A DNA stretch of 51,834 nt. Origin: Pleurobrachia bachei (Eukaryota > Ctenophora > Tentaculata > Cydippida > Pleurobrachiidae). Each line of letters begins with the position of its first letter. Position 1 is the stretch's first letter. Below the pieces are notes generated by a model. The model saw only the letters and a program-made list of their open reading frames with translations. It did no database searches and was not told the origin of the DNA. The stretch spans positions 1 through 51,834 of the forward strand of contig AVPN01000073.1 in NCBI GenBank assembly GCA_000695325.1. The letters are read 5' to 3'. A program made the position numbers and the translations under genes. Of the stretch, positions 44,534 to 51,834 are shown piece by piece.

Positions 44534-45490
44534 TATATTATAGTGGGGTAAATAGAGGGGGTATTTAGTGGAAAGTTGGGACACGATCAAGTATAAAAAA
44601 AGCCATAAATCCACACAATGATCAGCATTATTTTAATATCGGGTGAAACTCCCTCTCTTTGACTCAGACTTTAACCAGATTACATAACTCTCTTTCGTAA
44701 TAAAATAATTATAAGAATATCTTTGAATCACTCATGATCAGTAAAATATGGTATGATAGAAAAAAGAAACAGTTTAAACACGTTTAAACGGAGAGGATAT
44801 AAACTAAATATGCCATCTTCATCTCCCTCTCTTTCGCGCTATCTCTTTCTCTCTTTAATTTACAAGGTTAGAACCACGCTGAGTGGTGTATTACTACATT
44901 TCAGTGTTTAGATCTGTCTGACTCGACAGGACACACGTAAAGGTGATTAAAAGACTAAAAGAACACAAATGGGACATGTACAGATCCACGCGTCGATGGA
45001 CACTTAGGAGTATCAGGAACCGACCGAAACAAGTAAACAACAAATCAGAACTCGTTATTTAGGTCACGTGACCAGTATTTCCTGATTCGGTCGGTTCCTG
45101 AGGAGTATATTGACAGCTCAAGTCCTCGCTATAACCCGGGCTGGTTTTTGTACCGCTCTGAAGGAATTTCAAGTCTTCTGGAAGTGGGTGTGAAGTGTGT
45201 GAAGTGAGACAGATATGACAATTCACAGGTCTTCCTCTCCCAGTGTCATGGACATCATGTTAAGGAGGTGGTCTGCAGTAGGGTTAGTTGGGTAGTTCGG
45301 GGTGCTGCTATAGCTGCACGGGCTGTAGACTGGGTCCTGGTAACGACCTGGGAATATGGAATATTAGTGTTTGTTTAGCAACATTATATTCGATCACATG
45401 AAATATTCCAAAGTTCTAGCTCCGAAGTTTCCGAAGTCACCTAATACCGGGCCACACCCGCGGAGGGGTAATTTCATTATTTATTTAGCT
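44534..45490. repeat. Tandem duplication D4, copy 1
   Basis: Immediately followed by copy 2 at 45491-46437. The copies differ by a 10-bp indel (near 44920) and little else. The block contains the terminal exon of the next minus-strand gene and its 3' flank. Confidence 0.95.
45223..45347 (-). pseudogene. Second copy of the terminal exon of the 46-50 kb gene
   Basis: Identical in coding sequence to exon 46170-46294, with an intact acceptor (cccag|GTCG) and stop TGA at 45223-45225. It could serve as an alternative last exon giving the same protein, or it may be an assembly duplicate. Confidence 0.7.
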
Positions 45491-46437
45491 TATATTATAG
45501 TGGGGTAAATAGAGGGGGTATTTAGTGGAAAGTTGGGACACGATCAAGTATAAAAAAAGCCATAAATCCACACAATGATCAGCATTATTTTAATATCGGG
45601 TGAAACTCCCTCTCTTTGACTCAGACTTTAACCAGATTACATAACTCTCTTTCGTAATAAAATAATTATAAGAATATCTTTGAATCACTCATGATCAGTA
45701 AAATATGGTATGATAGAAAAAAGAAACAGTTTAAACACGTTTAAACGGAGAGGATATAAACTAAATATGCCATCTTCATCTCCCTCTCTTTCGCGCTATC
45801 TCTTTCTCTCTTTAATTTACAAGGTTAGAACCACGCTGAGTGGTGTATTACTACATTTCAGTGTTTAGATCTGTCTGACACACGTAAAGGTGATTAAAAG
45901 ACTAAAAGAACACAAATGGGACATGTACAGATCCACGCGTCGATGGACACTTAGGAGTATCAGGAACCGACCGAAACAAGTAAACAACAAATCAGAACTC
46001 GTTATTTAGGTCACGTGACCAGTATTTCCTGATTCGGTCGGTTCCTGAGGAGTATATTGACAGCTCAAGTCCTCGCTATAACCCGGGCTGGTTTTTGTAC
46101 CGCTCTGAAGGAATTTCAAGTCTTCTGGAAGTGGGTGTGAAGTGTGTGAAGTGAGACAGATATGACAATTCACAGGTCTTCCTCTCCCAGTGTCATGGAC
46201 ATCATGTTAAGGAGGTGGTCTGCAGTAGGGTTAGTTGGGTAGTTCGGGGTGCTGCTATAGCTGCACGGGCTGTAGACTGGGTCCTGGTAACGACCTGGGA
46301 ATATGGAATATTAGTGTTTGTTTAGCAACATTATATTCGATCACATGAAATATTCCAAAGTTCTAGCTCCGAAGTTTCCGAAGTCACCTAATACCGGGCC
46401 ACACCCGCGGAGGGGTAATTTCATTATTTATTTAGCT
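45491..46437. repeat. Tandem duplication D4, copy 2
   Basis: Abuts copy 1 with no spacer. It is contiguous with the upstream exons of the gene and so carries the proximal terminal exon. Confidence 0.95.
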
Positions 46438-49400
46438 CCATGTTACTCACCACCGATTTGTTCATTTGAGTAAGTGTCATGGGAAAGGGGAGAGTTGTAG
46501 CCGGTCTGTTCTACTTTTGTAACCCACGGCTGTTGGCCATCCGGTCCTGCTGTAGGGTTTAGTGGTTACTATAGTTACTGGCTCGGTTACAGCAGTTACT
46601 ATGGTTACCAGTTTGGGCACACTAGTTAACATGGTTACCAGCTTAGTTACCACGGTACCAGTTCGGTTACTATGGTTAACAGTTCGGTTACCAGTTCGGT
46701 TACCATGGTTATCAGTTCGGTTACCATGGTTACCATGGCCCAGTTACAAGTATACTACTTACCGCTAGTGAATGGTATAAAAGAGTTGTTATCAGGTCCG
46801 CTTCCTGCAGCCGGGAGGTTAAAATGGTGGTTACCAGGGGACAAACAAGAGGTAGATGCGGGAGAAGCCAAGGTCGGTGTGGTCGGGGGTAACTGGATAT
46901 CACCCACGAATGGTCGATAAAGTAGGTCCTCTTCTTGCTCCCGGGGCCTGGGTGGGATCGTTGGTTTTAATAAAGAGAGAGAAAGTGAGATCGTTAGATT
47001 TACTAAAGAGAGCACTGGTGAAAGTGAGATCGTTAGTTTTACTAAAGAGAGTACTGGTTGACAGAAAGTGAGATCGTTAATTTTACTGAGGAGAGCAGTG
47101 AATGATAGTTTTATCGGAGAATAGCAGATATATCTGATATATCAGATCAGAGATTAAAACAACAAATCTCATCAGCTGCAGTACTGGAAATGCTCTTTCA
47201 CTTTCAGGGAATTGACCTCAAAGTATATGCTAAGACTCGAACGTGACTTATAACGCTGTCGACCTCGTGCAAGGGGATCTCAGACCAAATATAATTATAA
47301 TGCAGCGAGACTGTCCAAAATAAACACATTATATTATGGTAGTTGAATTTCCTGCTCATACTTCACACTTTACTTTACGCTAATCACGTTTTCTCTAAAG
47401 CCAAGTTGGACAAATAATGTGATTCTAAGTAACACGGATTTCTTAGTAAATTATACATCTCTTGGTAAACATCTGAGAGGGCAGTTCAAAGTGTGATAGT
47501 GCAGAGAGAAGTTTATACAGGTGCAGGTAGGATGGCTTTAGGTCTTTGATGATACCGATTTGGGTATTGGTTGCATGTAAGAACTTATTGTTTTATTAGG
47601 GAACATGTATGTCGGAACCTTCAAATATCGTGTATACGCGAGGAGGAAGAACATGAGAGGGGTGATGATGGGCGAGGGAAAACAAACGCTATCTGGGATC
47701 ATAAAATAACTTGCCCTGCCCGACCCTCTCAAAACCCACGCTAGCCATCCCCAGTCCCCGGTAAATCACACACTTACTTGCAGACAAGCTCAGTTCGAAC
47801 CCAAGTTTGGAGGGTCTCGGACCAAATGGTTGCTAGTTTGTCACGTAGAGTCTCAAAGAAGATATCGATCGTGTTCTCTTTAACTCCCCAAGAGTCCCCG
47901 GAGGTAATAACGTTGAGAGTTCGAACTCGTGACTCTGAAACCTACAGGGGGGTGATTTTTAATTCAAATGCAATCCACTTTAGCAAAGAAAACACTAAAT
48001 AAACGCCTTTAGCATTCACCCGGGCAAGGAAGCTGGAAGAGTTTACACCAAGAAAAACTTGCACAACTTTACACCAACAAGATAGAGAACGTGATGTTTG
48101 GAAACTAATCACTGATAACGGTAATAAATCTACCCCTCCCCTTTAATCTTCATGTAACAAAAACACAGTGGGACAGCTTCTGTCAAAAGCTGCAAACATG
48201 GTTAAATACAGTGGGAACTGGGACAACTAATTCTCACGAAAGCAAAAGCTGCAAACAGTTAAACAAACAACTAGGGTACGTGATGAGGTTTGTGACAAAT
48301 TGTCTAATTAGCTTGTGTACGTGGTCTGTCTCTCTCCTCATTAATTAATGCTTGACAGCGCCTCATTAGGAAGTCTGATATATCACGTACGTGATTTATG
48401 TTTATTTAACAAGCTAAGTTTCAGAAGATTGACCCAATTGAAATTTAAGGCGGAGCACGCGAGCAGAGGCAGATCATTAGCCCATACTGTGACAGGTATC
48501 GTACCTATCTATCATTAGCCTGTATGATACTGTGACAGGTATCTAACGATTTCTGAGGAGCTTCTACAAAATCCAAAACGATCCGTTATTTTTGTTTTGA
48601 TGTAAAAGGAGAGATGAGAGATGCATTTGTCATTCTAAGGGTTCTATCAAAGGTACCTTGCACATGGTGGGTAACTTAAGGTTCACATTCCTCTGCGGGC
48701 CTCGATTTTCCGGAAATTAACCGATTTTGGCCCGATTTACCTGGCATCACGGTAAATCGGGGTCCGACTGTACCACGTGAACTCTAACGACACCCACGTA
48801 CCCATTATGTTCCTCAGTGCATGGGGGTGTGATACACATGTGGCATGAAGCTGTTACACATGTGTCGTGTATGTGGAAGCTAGGACTGTAATACAGTCGG
48901 ACCCCGATTTAGTGACATCCTCGGGGGAAAGGGTGTTGGTCACTAAATCGGGATGGCCACTAAATCGGGGTCCGACTGTAATACCAGGATGATTAATAAT
49001 CACACATATCAAGGATTTTACTACCGGCCGAAGTATTTGTACTATTTTACACGTCACAAACCCATAATGTTTGAGTGTGAGATACTGTAGCTTCTTCATT
49101 ATACTGCTGGTATGAAGAGGACATAAAAAAGACACTGCACTGTATCACTGTATCTCTCGGAGATTAATTGGCCTGACTAGGTTCTTCAAATAAAACCTAG
49201 TGTGTGTTTATGATCAAATACCGCTATGCTAGATCCATGCAGACTACATACTATAACTGCAGCTTGACCCACTCCAACAATGTATGTGTAAAAACAAATA
49301 ATATACAGATTAAGATGACAACTAACAACTAACAGTACTAACCCGTAATACTGCATGATAACATGGTAACCATGGTAACCATGGTAACAACTAACAACTA

Positions 49401-50760
49401 ACCCGTAATACTGCAGCTTGTTCTCTCTCCCCCGGGGGCAGGATAACCATGGTAACCATGGTAACATGGTAACCATGGTAACATGACAACTAACAGTACT
49501 AACCCGTAATACTGCATCTTGTTCTCTCTCCCCCGGTGGCAGGATAACCATGGTAACCATGGTAACATGGTAACCATGGTAACATGACAACTAACAGTAC
49601 TAACCCGTAATACTGCATCTTGTTCTCTCTCCCCCGGTGGCAGGATAACCATGGTAACCATGGTAACATGGTAACCATGGTAACATGACAACTAACAACT
49701 AACCCGTAATACTGCAGCTTGTTCTCTCTCCCCCGGTGGCAGGATAACCATGGTAACCATGGTAACATGGTAACCATGGTAACATGACAACTAACAGTAC
49801 TAACCCGTAATACTGCATCTTGTTCTCTCTCCCCCGGTGGCAGGATAACCATGGTAACCATGGTAACATGGTAACCATGGTAACATGCCAACTAAACTAA
49901 CCCGTAATACTGCAGCTTGTTCTCTCTCCCCCGGTGGCAGGATAACCATGGTAACCATGGTAACATGGTAACCATGACAACTAACAACTAACCCGTAATA
50001 CTGCAGCTTGTTCTCTCTCCCCCGGGGGCAGGGCGTCCAATATATCCTTGGCTTGTTTCCTGGACACCAAACATATCCTCCCGTCTATCCAATGTCCTTT
50101 TAATGGGTTCTAAAATAGAAATCATCGTGTTATGGAAAGCTAAAAAGTGGTAAAGACACACAGTTCTAAATAATAAAAGATCGAGTTAAAACGACAAAGA
50201 TCAATAATGATTAATGGGAACTAAACCGCAATTAATTAAAAAGGAAACCAACTGTGTAACTCCTCTCTTTCTCCCTTGGGGGACAGTGCGCTATGGAGTT
50301 GAGCAATTTTTTCAAAAAGAAACGAAAGAGAGAAAACAGTGAGAGGGAAAAAGAGAGGAACACAAAACAGTGAGAGAAAACCCGAGAGAGAAAACACCGG
50401 CGGCAACAGCCGGTAAATATATCTTATCTCCTTTTTCTCGGTGATTATATTAGCAGGGTGTGTATTATACTGATTAGGGAACATATCGGGTTACCATGGG
50501 TTGCAACTGTTCACCAACAAGGGGGGATAAGTTGTTGAGACAACAATGTAGATAAGAAAGCAACTCTGTGTAAACATATGCACCCAGTACTGCAGTTCTG
50601 AAACCCAAATTCACGGTGGAGCTTGTCTTGGACGAGATTTTCCCTTTTCTCACCAAACTCCAAAGACTGGGCCGAAGTAGTATGACAAACCATCCCCCTT
50701 CTGACCTCTCTCTTTCCTGACTCTCCCCACCCCGTATAACTCAGCCACTTTTTCGACACG
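46170..50760 (-). CDS. Unrecognised gene; acidic, Tyr/Ser/Pro-rich C-terminus
   Basis: Minus-strand exons with agreeing phases: 49993-50109 (NPLKGHWIDGRICLVSRK), 47778-47941 (VSESRVRTLNVITSGDSWGV and FFETLRDKLATIWSETLQTW), 46763-46947 (PREQEEDLLYRPFVGDIQLP), 46451-46549 (AGPDGQQPWVTKVEQTGYNS) and 46170-46294 (YQDPVYSPCSYSS, then LLNMMSMTLGEEDL, TGA). An upstream exon probably lies near 50590-50760 (SAQSLEFGEKRENLVQDKLH), but its ends are unclear. The C-terminal half is Pro/Ser/Tyr-rich and ends in a short hydrophobic-acidic motif like a transactivation segment; the middle is helical. That suggests a transcriptional regulator, but I do not recognise the family. The donor of the 49993 exon is embedded in a 100-bp minisatellite, and the terminal exon is duplicated. 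Confidence 0.5.
46567..46745. repeat. GGTTACCATGGTTA-type minisatellite
   Basis: About nine irregular copies of ggttacyatggttaccagtt in the intron between the 46451-46549 and 46763-46947 exons. Same sequence family as the ggtaaccatggtaacc blocks in ALDH3 introns and at 49.4-50.0 kb. Confidence 0.8.
48691..48770. mobile_element. pogo/Tigger-like MITE, decayed copy
   Basis: The right end taaatcggggtccgactg followed by TA is intact; the left end is degenerate (ggcctcgattttccgg). Confidence 0.45.
48894..48978. mobile_element. pogo/Tigger-like MITE, best copy
   Basis: Flanked by TA on both sides. Ends are cagtcggaccccgattta and taaatcggggtccgactg, a perfect 18-bp inverted repeat, with a second inner copy of cactaaatcggg. 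Confidence 0.75.
49338..50031. repeat. 100-bp minisatellite carrying an exon end and its donor
   Basis: Seven copies, six complete and one partial, spaced 91-102 bp. Each contains a copy of the last ~40 bases of exon 49993-50109 (LPPGEREQAAVLR in frame), its donor (TATTACGG|gttag) and a ggtaaccatggtaacatgg spacer. The authentic exon end is the proximal member. Long ORFs through it (MACYHGYHVTMVTM) are repeat artefacts. Confidence 0.95.
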
Positions 50761-50778
50761 CTAGTGCATATCCTACTA

Positions 50779-51113
50779 GGTAGTAGTAGACAAAAACTAG
50801 ATTATATAGTTGCAATCGAGCCTGGATATTTCTAGGAAACTAGAAGGCTGTTAAGGAGAAACCTAGGTTACAGTCGCCTGACACTGTGTTCGTGCTCCGC
50901 ACTGGTCCTAACTCAGTTAATAATGATATTATGCTAGTTTTGGAAAGTGAGAAACCTCGTCTGTTTTATTGGTCCCCATATAATGTTACATTCTCCCTCT
51001 TTTTAACCTAGTCAGTCCAGGTCCAGTAACCTAGGCTTCCAAATAACAGCCTCCTATTTTCCTAGAATTGCATCCTAGAATTGCATCGATATAATCTAGT
51101 TTTTGTCTACTAC
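50779..51113. mobile_element. Element with ~90-bp inverted ends
   Basis: The left arm starts ggtagtagtagacaaaaact and runs to cctaggttac near 50872. The right arm, reverse complemented from 51113 to about 51005, starts ggtagtagacaaaaactaga and also reaches cctaggtta. Arms are imperfect, with small indels. The centre has no ORF. A pogo-like MITE begins exactly at its right end. Confidence 0.65.
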
Positions 51114-51182
51114 CAGTTGGACCCCGATTTACCGGGCAAAACCCTTACCCCCCGAGCATCCCAGTAAATCTGGGTCCGACTG
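51114..51182. mobile_element. pogo/Tigger-like MITE, fourth copy
   Basis: Starts cagttggaccccgattta and ends taaatctgggtccgactg followed by TA; 69 bp. It abuts or is inserted at the end of the preceding inverted-repeat element. Confidence 0.6.
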
Positions 51183-51762
51183 TACTGCAGTGGGACTATG
51201 GCAACTGCATAGCAGGTAAGATAGCAAGTATGTTTTCTCAAAACTATAACTTGTGTCAGGTTGAGTTTAAATGTTTTAAATGTCCGACGTCGTCCATGGA
51301 TCTATTTTTCGTAAGCTGGCGGGGCAGGGTACGAAATACGAACTCTCACGCGTGATATTCCCAACTCTAAGGTGAATCTCCGCTCTACTTCTATTCTCTT
51401 TTAGCCTCGGTATCCCCTTTCTACATTTTCTTCTTTGTCTCTCACTATCTCTTTCTGCTTCTCTCTCACTGATCCATCTTTAATGTTTCTATTTGTCTAG
51501 AGACCCCCTCCCCCCCACTGAGTAAATTCAATATCTAGAGATCCAAGCGTTTGGGTAGCGTAGAATGATGGACTAATGGATATCACATAGATATGGAAGG
51601 TCGACACCTAACCCAATTTGTGATGATTAATTTATCTCTTATACAATCTACATAGCATGGTGTGAAAAGGACCCGAAAAGGATCAGAAGTCGACCGTCGC
51701 AACTTTTTTCTTTTTCTCTGTTTATTTTAGTTAGCTTGAGGAATTTCTACTGTCACTAGCAT
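51183..51762. other. Intergenic tail
   Basis: No exon supported. A CT-rich stretch lies at 51405-51480 and a C run near 51510. Confidence 0.4.

Positions 51763-51834
<72 letters not shown>
51763..51834. repeat. (GA)n microsatellite at window end
   Basis: Pure GA repeat running to the last base, so its full length is unknown. Confidence 0.97.

Noticed and set aside
49499-49891. 130-residue ORF rich in MVTM/CYHGYH repeats
   Set aside because: Encoded by the 100-bp minisatellite; the repeat length keeps frames open.

Overview
This window is nuclear DNA from a metazoan. Its genes are multi-exon with GT-AG introns, and they include a STAT, an axonemal dynein light chain, a RagC/D-type GTPase, an ALDH3-type aldehyde dehydrogenase and a rhodopsin-class GPCR. 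Roughly nine protein genes in 52 kb, with many introns of 60-600 bp, point to a compact invertebrate genome. STAT plus ciliary dynein excludes fungi and plants, but I cannot name the phylum. (GA)n runs, minisatellites, fold-back elements and recent tandem duplications are unusually dense.

Layout. 540-6091 (-): ALDH3-type dehydrogenase with a duplicated, apparently mutually exclusive exon 3; a 56-residue secreted/anchored peptide ORF lies on the opposite strand of one intron (2764-2934). 7369-10420 (-): RagC/D GTPase. 12259-13900 (+): SET-domain protein with a lysine-rich tail, divergent from the Rag gene across about 1.8 kb. 18046-19424 (+): class A GPCR. 19861-23009 (-): unrecognised, possibly mitochondrial protein. 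23431-27400 (-): cluster of Ig-like receptor sequences (one with its transmembrane segment broken, one truncated copy, one intact). 28598-31530: satellite ending in about 34 identical 67-bp dimers. 31975-32633 (+): DNAL4-type dynein light chain, with exons 2-3 repeated downstream. 36791-44430 (-): STAT. About 46170-50760 (-): unrecognised gene with an acidic, Tyr/Ser/Pro-rich C-terminus.

Two themes stand out. First, four direct tandem duplications of 0.95-1.65 kb (19.5, 24.8, 32.1 and 44.5 kb) each copy the 3' end of a gene; they are either recent duplications or unmerged haplotypes. In the first, one copy contains two 50-base blocks that are the base-by-base complement, NOT reversed, of the other copy, and a 19-base junction block behaves the same way. 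No known DNA process does this, so it looks like a data or assembly fault. Second, at least three introns carry minisatellites whose repeat unit contains the adjoining splice site, giving arrays of decoy donors (ALDH3 exon 3a; the 49-50 kb gene) or decoy acceptors (STAT exon 6). Two conserved genes (STAT, RagC/D) each contain an in-frame TGA that I could not remove by a simple splice choice.

The genes show no operon-like organisation; links between neighbours are positional only.
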